Shown piece by piece: positions 54,624 to 61,979 of a DNA stretch of 64,000 nucleotides. The DNA lies in the NCBI RefSeq assembly GCF_964253025.1, contig NZ_CAXUQC020000001.1:4936925-5000924 (forward strand), written 5' to 3'. This stretch comes from Rhizobacter sp964253025 (GTDB lineage: Bacteria; Pseudomonadota; Gammaproteobacteria; Burkholderiales; Burkholderiaceae_C). A program made the position numbers and the translations under genes. The notes under the pieces were generated by a model that saw only the letters and a program-made list of their open reading frames with translations, did no database searches and had not been told where the DNA came from. Every line of letters begins with the position of its first letter. The first letter of the stretch is position 1.

Positions 54624-55487
54624 TCAATGGCTCCAGGGGGCCTCGGCGGCCAGGGCCTCGCGCACCGCGTCCATCTTGTGCAAGGTGATGGGTCGGCTGG
54701 CGAGGTCGAGCCCGTATTCGATGCGTTCGCGCAGTCCATCTCCGCGAAGCAGGTCGAGCCAACCGCCCTTCGGGGCTTCGAGCGCCGGCGCGTCGAGCGC
54801 GATGCGCCGGCCGAGTGCGTCCGGCAAGGCGTGGTGGAGCAGCGGGGCCTGCTCCTGCAGGGTGGTGAGCACTTCGCCGTCCACGGTGTAGCGGCGCACC
54901 TGACCGGCCTCCGCATCGGCCCGGGCGGCGGCCGGATCGAGGCCCAGTGCGTCGATCGTGCGGTCGGTCAGGCCCGCGGCGTTGAAGGTGATGGCGGGCG
55001 AACCGGTGGCCAGCGCGGCCGCGGTGGCGAGGCCGCCGCCCAGCGAGTGACCGGTGATGGCCAGGTCATCGCCGAAGGCCAGCTTGGCGTCCTTGGCCAG
55101 TGACACCGCCTGGCGGTACTGCGCCGAGTCGAGGCCGATGCCTTGCTGCAGGTTGTTCAGCCAGTCGGGCAGGTCGCCTGATCCTGCAAACGCCAGCACA
55201 TGGTTGCCTTCTCCGTCCTGGTACAGCGCAGCGCGGAAGCCGGTGGCGGGGTCTTCCAGATCGGCGGCCGACAGGCCGACGCGCGCCAGCGCGGACGCGT
55301 CCAGCCGCTGCCATTCGCCCACGCCCGGCGACTCACGCTGGTAGACGTCCTGGCTTAGCGCGGCGAACGTCTGGTCGATGGTTTGCGGGTCGCGGCCGCG
55401 TACCTCGCTGTCGAAGGATGTGGCGCGGGAGGCGGCCGTGGCCTGCCAGGCGGGACCATTCACCTGGAGGGACGAGTCGATGCGCAT
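54624..55487 (-). CDS. Class 3 lipase-like protein, candidate secreted effector
   Basis: A 287-residue alpha/beta hydrolase of the class 3 lipase/DUF2974 type. The nucleophile elbow is AITGHSLGGG with serine 148; D203 in TVDGEV and H270 in ITLHKMD are plausible triad partners; VLAFAGSGDLPDWLNNLQQG is the oxyanion-side segment. It has no Sec signal or membrane helix. A phospholipase without an export signal, followed three bases later by an exported ankyrin protein, is the layout of type VI secretion lipase effectors with their immunity proteins. No secretion-system gene, VgrG or PAAR protein lies in the window, so the delivery route is unknown. Confidence 0.82.
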   Translation of the reverse strand: MRIDSSLQVNGPAWQATAASRATSFDSEVRGRDPQTIDQTFAALSQDVYQRESPGVGEWQRLDASALARVGLSAADLEDPATGFRAALYQDGEGNHVLAFAGSGDLPDWLNNLQQGIGLDSAQYRQAVSLAKDAKLAFGDDLAITGHSLGGGLATAAALATGSPAITFNAAGLTDRTIDALGLDPAAARADAEAGQVRRYTVDGEVLTTLQEQAPLLHHALPDALGRRIALDAPALEAPKGGWLDLLRGDGLRERIEYGLDLASRPITLHKMDAVREALAAEAPWSH

Positions 55488-55739
55488 GGCGGGCTCCGGT
55501 CAGGGGATGCCGCAGTCTAGGCAGGCGCTCGGCGACCGACAACCTGGGGCGCGCCCCATGAGTTGTCGCCCGCTGCGATCACGTCTTAGGTCGAACCTGC
55601 GCGTCCGTCGCGGTGCGGGGCGCCGTCATCGGCTTCGCGTTGCGTGGGCCACGGGCCGTCGATCCGCCGTTGGACAGGCATGCCAGCACGGCCACGCGCG
55701 CAGCGCCTCGAAAGGCAGGCGTCGCGCGCCATGTGCGGA

Positions 55740-56249
55740 TCAGCCTTCGGCGATCAGCTTGTCGATGAGCGCATGGAGCGCCACGAAGTCGGGTTCACCC
55801 AGGTAGCGTTTGACGATCTCGCCGCGCTTGTTGATCAGCACGGTGGTGGGGGTCAGCTTGACGTCGCCGAACTCGCGCGCCATGGTGCCCAGGTTGTCGA
55901 TGACGACCGTGAATGGCAGCTGGCGCGACTGCGCGTAGTTGGCGACGTAGGCAGGCGGGTCGTACGACATGGCGACCGCGAGCGTGTCGAACGAGCGGCC
56001 GGCGTACTTCTTGTGCGTGGCGACGATGTCCGGCATCTCCTTGATGCAGGTGACGCAGCTGGTGGCCCAGAAATTCACCAGCACGACCTTGCCCTTGAGT
56101 TCGCCCGTGCGGCCGGTCGTTCCATCGAGCCGCGTGTAGGCCACGTCAGGGGCCGGCGTGCCGGAGCCGACGGCGATGTAAACGCCGGCCGCGGCCAGGA
56201 CCAGGGCCGCCGCGGCGGCGCCGATGGCAAGATGACGGGTCAGTTTCAT
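55740..56249 (-). CDS. TlpA-like thioredoxin-fold protein
   Basis: A 169-residue membrane-anchored periplasmic thiol-redox protein. An N-terminal signal anchor (about 7-28) precedes a thioredoxin fold with active site SCVTC (a CxxC), the strand VVLVNFWAT and the cis-proline loop LTPTTVLI. TlpA/ResA relatives reduce apocytochrome or copper-chaperone cysteines; the target here is unknown. It diverges from the DUF4197 gene with only 15 bp between start codons, so each promoter lies inside the other gene's coding region. A 252-bp stretch upstream of its stop, toward the lipase, carries nothing recognisable. Confidence 0.87.
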   Translation of the reverse strand: MKLTRHLAIGAAAAALVLAAAGVYIAVGSGTPAPDVAYTRLDGTTGRTGELKGKVVLVNFWATSCVTCIKEMPDIVATHKKYAGRSFDTLAVAMSYDPPAYVANYAQSRQLPFTVVIDNLGTMAREFGDVKLTPTTVLINKRGEIVKRYLGEPDFVALHALIDKLIAEG

Positions 56250-56264
56250 GTCGGAGGTCGTTTC

Positions 56265-56957
56265 ATGCAGCGCAGAAAGTTTACGTCAGCCACCTTGTGC
56301 GCCTGGCTGGTGGCAGGGCCGGAGCTGGCTCGGGCCGCATTGCCGTTCGGCTTCAGCGAGAGCGATGCGGCCACGGGGGTTCGCGCGGCGCTGGAGCGGG
56401 GGGCGGTCGCGGCCATCGGACAACTCGGCCGTGTGGATGGATTCCTCGGCAACCCGAAAGTTCGCATCCCGTTGCCGGGCGTGCTCAACGATGCGGCGTC
56501 CCTGCTGCGCGCGACCGGCCAGGCCAAGCGGGTGGATGCCCTGGTGGTCGCCATGAACCGGGCGGCCGAGGCGGCCGTGCCGGAAGCGCGCAACCTGCTG
56601 GTCAGCACGGTCAAGAACCTGAGCGTCGAAGATGCCCGGCAGCTGGTGACCGGAGGGGACGGCTCGGTGACGCGGTTCTTCGCCGACAAGACGCGCCTCC
56701 CGCTCGGCGAGCGATTCCTTCCCATTGTCACGCGGGCCACCCAGCGCGTGGCGCTCGCCGAACGCTACAACGCGGTCGCAGGCCGTGCCGCCGCCTTCGG
56801 CCTGATGCGCGCGGAGGACGCGAGCGTGGAGCGCTATGTCACCGAAAAGGCGCTTGATGGCCTGTACCTGATGATCGGTGAGGAGGAGCAGCGCATCCGC
56901 CAGGACCCGGTCGGCACCGGCAGCGCCATCCTGCGTCGCGTCTTCGGCGGCCGCTGA
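56265..56957 (+). CDS. DUF4197 family exported protein
   Basis: A 230-residue protein with a signal peptide (MQRRKFTSATLCAWLVAG..., cut near residue 24, twin-arginine-like RRKF at the start) and a DUF4197 domain over the remainder: GVRAALERGAVAAIGQLG, IPLPGVLNDAASLLRATG and the conserved DGLYLMIGEEEQRIRQDP end. The family has no known activity; members occur widely in proteobacteria. GGAGG is nine bases before the ATG. Convergent with the pseudo-kinase gene. Confidence 0.85.
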   Translation: MQRRKFTSATLCAWLVAGPELARAALPFGFSESDAATGVRAALERGAVAAIGQLGRVDGFLGNPKVRIPLPGVLNDAASLLRATGQAKRVDALVVAMNRAAEAAVPEARNLLVSTVKNLSVEDARQLVTGGDGSVTRFFADKTRLPLGERFLPIVTRATQRVALAERYNAVAGRAAAFGLMRAEDASVERYVTEKALDGLYLMIGEEEQRIRQDPVGTGSAILRRVFGGR

Positions 56958-56985
56958 CCGCCCCCGACCACACCGGGTCAGGCCG

Positions 56986-58113
56986 TCAGGCCACCTTGGC
57001 GAGTTCGAAGGTCAGTGCGGGGGCGAGCGATGTGGCAATGGCGTCGCGCCCCACTCGTGCGGTGTTGAGCCCTCCGAAGCCCGACACTTCGAAGGTGCTG
57101 CCTTCCTCGATGATCTCGATGAAGGCGACATCGGTGCCGCTGGTCCGGACTTCCTTGCGCAGTTCGTTGAAGCGGTCGCCGCGCAGGGCGGCTTCGATGA
57201 CGATGGCCTGTGGCAGGCCGCCGCGGCAGAAGTCGCGAGCCTCGTCGACCGACGCGACGAAGTCCACGATGAGGCCCATGTTGCGCAGCGCGTCGCGAAC
57301 CTGCATGCGGACATCCCGCCGCGAGGCGACGACGAGCACATGATTGCCCGCCAGCGGCTTGGCGAGGTGGCCCTCTCCCAGTTCGACCGCGCTCACGCCT
57401 TCCATCGTGTCATTCACCGTGCGGGGGAACTCGAAGGTGAGCGTTGTCGTCACCCCTTCGATGCGTCGGGCCGCCGTGAGACCGCAGGCCCAGGCGGCCT
57501 GTTCGACAAGGCGCCAGTCCATGGTATCGAGCCCGGCGTGCGCGGCCTCGCGCGCCGCGGTGTTCGCGGATTGGTCGGCCGGCAGGTGGACGAATCGGCA
57601 GATGAGCCGGGCGTGCACGGGCCACTGTTTCAGGTCGGTCTGGAGCTCGAGCGGTCCGCATGCGTGGGCGAGCGCCCAGCCGAGGGTGTTGTCGACGAGG
57701 TTGAAGAGAAGCGTGGCGTCTGCCATGACCTCGGCGGGCTGAAGCGAAAGCCTCACCGCGATGCCGCGCGCCTGAGCCTCGCTCGCGCGGGCTTCGAGGG
57801 CCTGCCGCAGGACGTCCGCAAGGGCCAGGCGCTCGGGCGACTGCCGGCCCGCCGCGCTGGCCATGCGGGCCAGCTGCTGGCCCGTCATGGCCGTCCGCCG
57901 GGCCTGGCGCAATTCTTCTCCGAGGGCGCGGAGGCTGGCGCGGTCGATGCGGCCCGTGCTCGTAAGCTCCTGCACACGCTCGAGCGCGGACGTGAGGGGC
58001 ATGGCCATCTCGGCGCTGAGTGCTTGGACGATGTCACGCCAGCGCGTGGAATCGGCAGGGGCCACCTCGGCGGGCGGCAGCGCGGTGGCGCGGTTCAGTT
58101 CGGTCAGGTCCAT
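56986..58113 (-). CDS. Kinase-like protein lacking the phosphoacceptor histidine
   Basis: A 375-residue soluble protein laid out like a sensor kinase with a C-terminal receiver. The dimerisation helix reads SAEMAMPLTS at residues 33-42 where kinases have SHExRTPLT, so alanine 34 replaces the histidine. An N-box remnant (LFNLVDN, near 138-144) exists, but the DxGxG and ATP-lid glycines are absent. The C-terminal part (about 255-375) begins NHVLVVASRRDVRMQVRDAL, like a receiver, but its phosphorylation aspartate is missing (AIVIEAALRG). Both halves therefore look catalytically dead, and a scaffold or decoy role is likely. It stands alone, with TGTCA repeats upstream. Confidence 0.72.
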   Translation of the reverse strand: MDLTELNRATALPPAEVAPADSTRWRDIVQALSAEMAMPLTSALERVQELTSTGRIDRASLRALGEELRQARRTAMTGQQLARMASAAGRQSPERLALADVLRQALEARASEAQARGIAVRLSLQPAEVMADATLLFNLVDNTLGWALAHACGPLELQTDLKQWPVHARLICRFVHLPADQSANTAAREAAHAGLDTMDWRLVEQAAWACGLTAARRIEGVTTTLTFEFPRTVNDTMEGVSAVELGEGHLAKPLAGNHVLVVASRRDVRMQVRDALRNMGLIVDFVASVDEARDFCRGGLPQAIVIEAALRGDRFNELRKEVRTSGTDVAFIEIIEEGSTFEVSGFGGLNTARVGRDAIATSLAPALTFELAKVA

Positions 58114-58175
58114 GGCGGCTCCGGTTGCCGGTCGGCCCGGGGCGGCAGCGCCGCGGGCGTCGATCTGGCAAGTAG

Positions 58176-58219
58176 TGTCAAAGTGTCACCCGGCTTGGTC
58201 TCCTTGTGACAGGTTGTCA
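58176..58219. repeat. Cluster of TGTCA half-sites
   Basis: TGTCA at 58176-58180, 58184-58188 and 58215-58219, with the inverse TGACA at 58207-58211, upstream of the pseudo-kinase start at 58113. The arrangement could bind a dimeric regulator. Spacing is irregular and no promoter is firmly seen. Confidence 0.3.
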
Positions 58220-58290
58220 GGGCCGAATCCCCGGACCTGGGGGGGCGGCTGCCACGAACGTGGGGGACTGCCTCGGCTGACCGGCTCCGC

Positions 58291-59547
58291 TCAGAGAACG
58301 CCGGCGCGGCGCAAGGCGCCCAGTTCGTCGGCCGACCAGCCAAGCTCCCGAAGGACCTCGTCGGTGTGTTCGCCCAGCAGGGGCGGTGGACGGCGGTACT
58401 GCACCGGTGTGCCCGACAGCTTCATGGGGCTGGCGACCAGCTTGAGCGCATCGCTCTGTGGATGTGCCAGGGACACGGTCATGTCGCGGGCCACCACATG
58501 CGGATCGGCGAACACTTCCTCGAGGTTGTTGATGGCGCCGCACGGAACCTTCGCGGCCTCGAGTGCCTCGAGCCAGTCCTTCTTGCTGCGGGTCTTGAGG
58601 ATGGCGCCCAGCATGGGGACGAGCGTTTCACGGTGGCGCACCCGGTCGGCATTGCGGGCGAACCGGGGATCGGTGGCGAGACCCGGGCAACCCGCGATGT
58701 CGCAGAACTTGGCGAACTGGCCATCGTTGCCCACCGCGAGGATCAGGTGACCGTCGGACGTCTCGAAGACCTGATACGGCACGATGTTCTGGTGGGCGTT
58801 GCCCACGCGCTTGGGCGGCACGCCCGTGGCGAGGTAGTTCGCACCCAGGTTGGCCAGCATCGCGACCTGGGTGTCGAGGAGGGCCATGTCGATCGCCTGG
58901 CCTTCGCCCGTTGCGTCACGGTGGCGCAGGGCCGCCAGGATGGCAACCGTCGCGTACATGCCGGTGAAGAGATCGGCCACGGCCACGCCCACCTTCTGGG
59001 GGCCGCCACCGGGCAGATCGTCTCGCTCGCCCGTCACGCTCATCAGGCCGCCGATGCCCTGGATGGCGTAGTCGTAGCCCGCCCGCTCGCGGTAGGGGCC
59101 GCTCTGGCCGAAGCCGGTGATCGAGCAGTAGACGAGCCGGGGTTGCTCCGCGCGCAAGGTCGCGGCGTCCAGGCCATAGCGGGCCATGTCGCCCACCTTG
59201 AAGTTCTCGATGAACACGTCGCACTGGGCGGCCAGTCGGCGAATGAGGGTCTGGCCTTCCGGCAAGGCGATGTCGACCGTGATGGAGCGCTTGTTGCGAT
59301 TGGTGCCCAGGAAATAGGCGGCCTCGGCGGTGTCGGCGCCGTCGCGGCCCTTGAGGAAGGGCGGGCCCCAGCCTCGGGTGTCGTCGCCGCCGGCGCCGTT
59401 TCGCAGGGGGCGCTCGATCTTGATCACCTCGGCGCCGAGATCGGCCAGTGTCTGCGTGCACCAGGGGCCGGCCAGGACGCGTGAGAGGTCGAGCACGCGC
59501 ACGCCGGCGAGGGACTGCGGCTGGGAAGGGGAGGGCGACTGGGTCAT
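58291..59547 (-). CDS. CaiB/BaiF family (class III) CoA-transferase
   Basis: A 418-residue CoA-transferase of family III, which swaps CoA between carboxylic acids through an aspartyl-CoA intermediate. The CoA-binding opening VRVLDLSRVLAGPWCTQTLADLGAEVIK is standard (quoted in parts LDLSRVLAGP and LADLGAEVIK). FGQSGPYRERAGYDYAIQG holds the catalytic aspartate, followed by GEGQAIDMALLDT. The substrate acids cannot be given. ATG 59547 starts just before this conserved block; the longer open frame upstream crosses the divergent lipoprotein gene. No acyl-CoA dehydrogenase or ligase is adjacent. Confidence 0.92.
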   Translation of the reverse strand: MTQSPSPSQPQSLAGVRVLDLSRVLAGPWCTQTLADLGAEVIKIERPLRNGAGGDDTRGWGPPFLKGRDGADTAEAAYFLGTNRNKRSITVDIALPEGQTLIRRLAAQCDVFIENFKVGDMARYGLDAATLRAEQPRLVYCSITGFGQSGPYRERAGYDYAIQGIGGLMSVTGERDDLPGGGPQKVGVAVADLFTGMYATVAILAALRHRDATGEGQAIDMALLDTQVAMLANLGANYLATGVPPKRVGNAHQNIVPYQVFETSDGHLILAVGNDGQFAKFCDIAGCPGLATDPRFARNADRVRHRETLVPMLGAILKTRSKKDWLEALEAAKVPCGAINNLEEVFADPHVVARDMTVSLAHPQSDALKLVASPMKLSGTPVQYRRPPPLLGEHTDEVLRELGWSADELGALRRAGVL

Positions 59548-59586
59548 GCGGCAATTGTGCGGCAGGCCCACGTCGATAATGCGGCC

Positions 59587-60141
59587 ATGACCTTGCCTTG
59601 CCCCAAGCGCTCCCGCCACCTCGTGCCGACCGTCGCGCTGCTGCCGATGCTGCTGCTCGGGTTGGCGGGTTGCTCGCCGGCACTGGACTGGCGCCAGGCG
59701 CGGGCGCCGGGTGCGGTGGTGTTGTTTCCCTGCAAGCCGACGGTCGAGACACGTTCGGTCAGCCTCGGTGGCGCCGCTCCTGCGCCGTTGACCATGTCGG
59801 CGTGCGAAGCGGGCGGAGCGATGTTCGCTGTCGCCGCGCTGGATGTCGGGCATGCCGAGCGGATTCCCGCGGCGCTGGCGGCGCTGCGCGCGGCCCAGGC
59901 GGGCAACCTCGGCGCGGCGCCCGCGCCAGCCGGACCGGTGCCGCGCCTGCGCGGGGCGCCTTCGGCTCCTCCCGCCGAACGGTTCCGCCTGGAGGGGCGC
60001 CTCCCCGATGGCACGCCGATTCACCAGGAGTCGATGTACCTGGCGCACGGCACGCGGGTGTATCAGGCGCTGGTGCAGGGCCGCACCGTTCCGCAGGCTG
60101 CCGCAGACACCTTTTTCGAAGGCGTCGAACTGTCGCCATGA
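59587..60141 (+). CDS. Putative lipoprotein of unknown function
   Basis: A 184-residue product with a lipoprotein signal peptide ending LLLGLAGC, so cysteine 29 or so should be lipidated. The mature part is small and alanine/proline-rich, with a DWRQARAPGAVVLFPCKP segment and a conserved-looking C-terminal part (YLAHGTRVYQALVQG, then ADTFFEGVEL). I recognise no domain. It resembles small outer-membrane lipoproteins of unknown role common in this order. It diverges from the CoA-transferase gene by about 40 bp. Confidence 0.7.
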   Translation: MTLPCPKRSRHLVPTVALLPMLLLGLAGCSPALDWRQARAPGAVVLFPCKPTVETRSVSLGGAAPAPLTMSACEAGGAMFAVAALDVGHAERIPAALAALRAAQAGNLGAAPAPAGPVPRLRGAPSAPPAERFRLEGRLPDGTPIHQESMYLAHGTRVYQALVQGRTVPQAAADTFFEGVELSP

Positions 60142-60276
60142 GGGGACAAGCGCCCGGGGTTTGCAACGCGCGAGCGTTCGCTGATGTCTAATGGTGCGTG
60201 CGGCGGTGCCGACGCTCCGGCTCGGGGCGGGCCGCTACCCTCCTGCTTTACCCGGTAGCCCCGATAATTCGATGCC

Positions 60277-60726
60277 ATGCCCGGTCTCCTGATCATCGCC
60301 CATGCCCCCATGGCGTCTTCGCTGAAGGCGGTGGCTCAGCATGCGTTCCCGGACTGCGCCAGCCGCCTGATGGCCCTGGATGTGCTGCCTGACATGAGCG
60401 CGGAGCAGATCGAGGCCCAGGCGCGCCTTCTGCTGTCCGAGGTGAATTCGCCCGAGGTGCTGGTGTTCACCGACGTCTTTGGCGCAACGCCCTGCAACGT
60501 GGCGCAGCGTCTGGCCGACGGCGTGCACGTCAAGGTGGTCGCCGGGGTCAATGTGCCGATGCTGTGGCGTTCGCTCTGCTACGCCGATGAACCGCTCGAC
60601 GCTCTGGTGGCTCGTGCCGTGGCCGGCGCCACCCAGGGCGTGATGCAGGTGGCCGTCTCACGGCCGCAGAATCAAGCCTTCAAACCGGGTGCCAATGATC
60701 AAGTCCACCATCACCATCAGCAATAA
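60277..60726 (+). CDS. PTS system mannose-type enzyme IIA
   Basis: A 149-residue EIIA-Man-type phosphocarrier with the phosphorylated histidine at position 9 (LLIIAHAPMASSL) and the VLVFTDVFGATPCNVA block. In betaproteobacteria this protein joins HPr and enzyme I in a cascade that usually lacks sugar-transporting partners and is thought to be regulatory. The gene overlaps the start of ptsH by 32 bases; as a result its tail reads DQVHHHHQQ, a run of four histidines that is an accident or tolerated side effect of the overlap. No IIB, IIC or IID gene is in the window. Confidence 0.92.
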   Translation: MPGLLIIAHAPMASSLKAVAQHAFPDCASRLMALDVLPDMSAEQIEAQARLLLSEVNSPEVLVFTDVFGATPCNVAQRLADGVHVKVVAGVNVPMLWRSLCYADEPLDALVARAVAGATQGVMQVAVSRPQNQAFKPGANDQVHHHHQQ

Positions 60727-60964
60727 GCTCGGCCTGCACGCCCGGGCGTCGGCCAAGCTCACGAAGCTGGCAGGCACGTTCAAGTCGGACGTCTTCATGT
60801 CGCGCGGCGAACGGCGCATCAACGCGAAGAGCATCATGGGGGTGATGATGCTGGCAGCGGGACTGGGCGCCGAGGTGGAGCTGGAAACGTCCGGGGTCGA
60901 CGAGCGGGCCGCGATGGATGCCTTGCGTCAGTTGATCGTTGACAAGTTCGGCGAAGCCGAATGA
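60695..60964 (+). CDS. ptsH: Phosphocarrier protein HPr
   Basis: An 89-residue phosphocarrier between enzyme I and IIA. With the start at 60695 (ATG), the catalytic histidine falls exactly at position 15 (KLGLHARASAK) and the regulatory serine at 46 (INAKSIMG), the standard numbering, which fixes the start; a GTG two codons upstream is rejected on that ground. Serine 46 is the target of HprK in organisms that have it; that gene is not here. It is translated from within the end of the IIA gene. The opposite-strand OlsB-like gene separates it from ptsI. Confidence 0.96.
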   Translation: MIKSTITISNKLGLHARASAKLTKLAGTFKSDVFMSRGERRINAKSIMGVMMLAAGLGAEVELETSGVDERAAMDALRQLIVDKFGEAE

Positions 60965-60969
60965 GAACA

Positions 60970-60988
60970 GCCGGCCCGCCGGGCCGGC
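60970..60988. terminator. Perfect 8-bp stem-loop between convergent ptsH and olsB-like genes
   Basis: GCCGGCCC, a three-base loop and GGGCCGGC, five bases after the ptsH stop and ten before the end of the convergent gene. No T-run is present on either strand. It probably ends or shields transcripts from both sides. Confidence 0.45.
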
Positions 60989-60998
60989 ATGGGTTCGA

Positions 60999-61844
60999 TC
61001 AAGCGCCGAGGAAGTGACGGCGATAGCGCGCCGGCAGGTCCTTGATGCGCATGAGCATCGGCAGGTCCGCCGTGTTGAAGTCAGGGTCCCAGGCCGGGGC
61101 ACCGAGCACCTTGGCGCCGCAGCGCAGGTACCCCTTGATGAGGGCCGGGGCTTCGATTGCCAGGTCCTGCTGCAGTTCTTCCACGGGCAGAGGCAGGCGC
61201 GGGCGCACCTGCAGCTCGATGGGTGCGAGGTGCTGGCGGCGCAGCTGCTCCCACAGGCTGGCGGCCACATGGCCGCCGTCGCGCATGCTGACGCTTGCGC
61301 AGCCGATCATTGTGTCCAGCCGGTTCCGGTCCATGAACTCGGCGAGGGCGCCCCAAAGGGCCAGGATGGCACCCCCCGAGCGGTGGTCCGGGTGCACGCA
61401 CGAGCGGCCCAGTTCCACCATCGTGGGACGCAGGTGGCGCAGGCGAGTCAGGTCGAACTCGGTGTCGCTGTAGAGACCGCCCACGCGCTTGGCTGCGTCC
61501 GGCGTCAGTACCCGGTAGGTGCCGATCACGGAACCCGGCTCGCCGTCGTTCGAGACGTCGCGCACCAGCAGGTGTTCACAGTACGGATCGAACATGTCGA
61601 TGTCGTGGCCCGCCGGGCTGCCATGGGGCACGGTCAGTCGGGCACCCATTTCCTCGGCGAAGACGAGGTGCCTCAGCTGCTGCGCTTGCCGAACGTCAGC
61701 TTCATCGCGAGCCCAAACCACTTCGAGGCGGGTTGCAACGCTGCGGGCAGGCGGGACGTGCGCGGAGCGTCGGTGAAGCGACCTCCGGGAAGACTCGCCC
61801 AGCAGGTCTGAAATCGGCATCGTCGGCAGCGGCAGGTCCCTCAT
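60999..61844 (-). CDS. OlsB-like GNAT N-acyltransferase
   Basis: A 281-residue acyltransferase of the GNAT/hemolysin-like group, most like OlsB, which makes lyso-ornithine lipid from ornithine and acyl-ACP. Key segments are RLVFAEEMGA-like LRHLVFAEEMG, the VIGTYRVL strand, ELGRSCVHPDHR and a C-terminal CGAKVLGAPAWDPDFNTADL block typical of OlsB. Related autoinducer synthases share the fold, but the C-terminal block and the missing LuxR partner argue against that. AGGAGAA before ATG 61844 sets the start. It lies backwards between ptsH and ptsI. OlsA was not found in the window. Confidence 0.85.
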   Translation of the reverse strand: MRDLPLPTMPISDLLGESSRRSLHRRSAHVPPARSVATRLEVVWARDEADVRQAQQLRHLVFAEEMGARLTVPHGSPAGHDIDMFDPYCEHLLVRDVSNDGEPGSVIGTYRVLTPDAAKRVGGLYSDTEFDLTRLRHLRPTMVELGRSCVHPDHRSGGAILALWGALAEFMDRNRLDTMIGCASVSMRDGGHVAASLWEQLRRQHLAPIELQVRPRLPLPVEELQQDLAIEAPALIKGYLRCGAKVLGAPAWDPDFNTADLPMLMRIKDLPARYRRHFLGA

Positions 61845-61979
61845 GGCGTTCTCCTGTAGATGACAGGATGGTTGCGGCAAGGCGTGACGCGGCCATGAAG
61901 CGGGCATGACGCCGCAGTGACACGGGTCGCGCGGGCGGACCCTGATGCGGGGGCACGAAAGCCGCTGCTACGATGGCTC

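Noticed and set aside
60985..60998. GGTTCGA, suggestive of a tRNA T-loop
   Set aside because: No acceptor stem, anticodon arm or CCA; the sequence is the gap between two convergent genes.
60999..61844. Autoinducer synthase (LuxI-like) call for the GNAT gene
   Set aside because: The fold is shared, but the C-terminal block is OlsB-like and no LuxR-type receptor with an autoinducer domain is adjacent.
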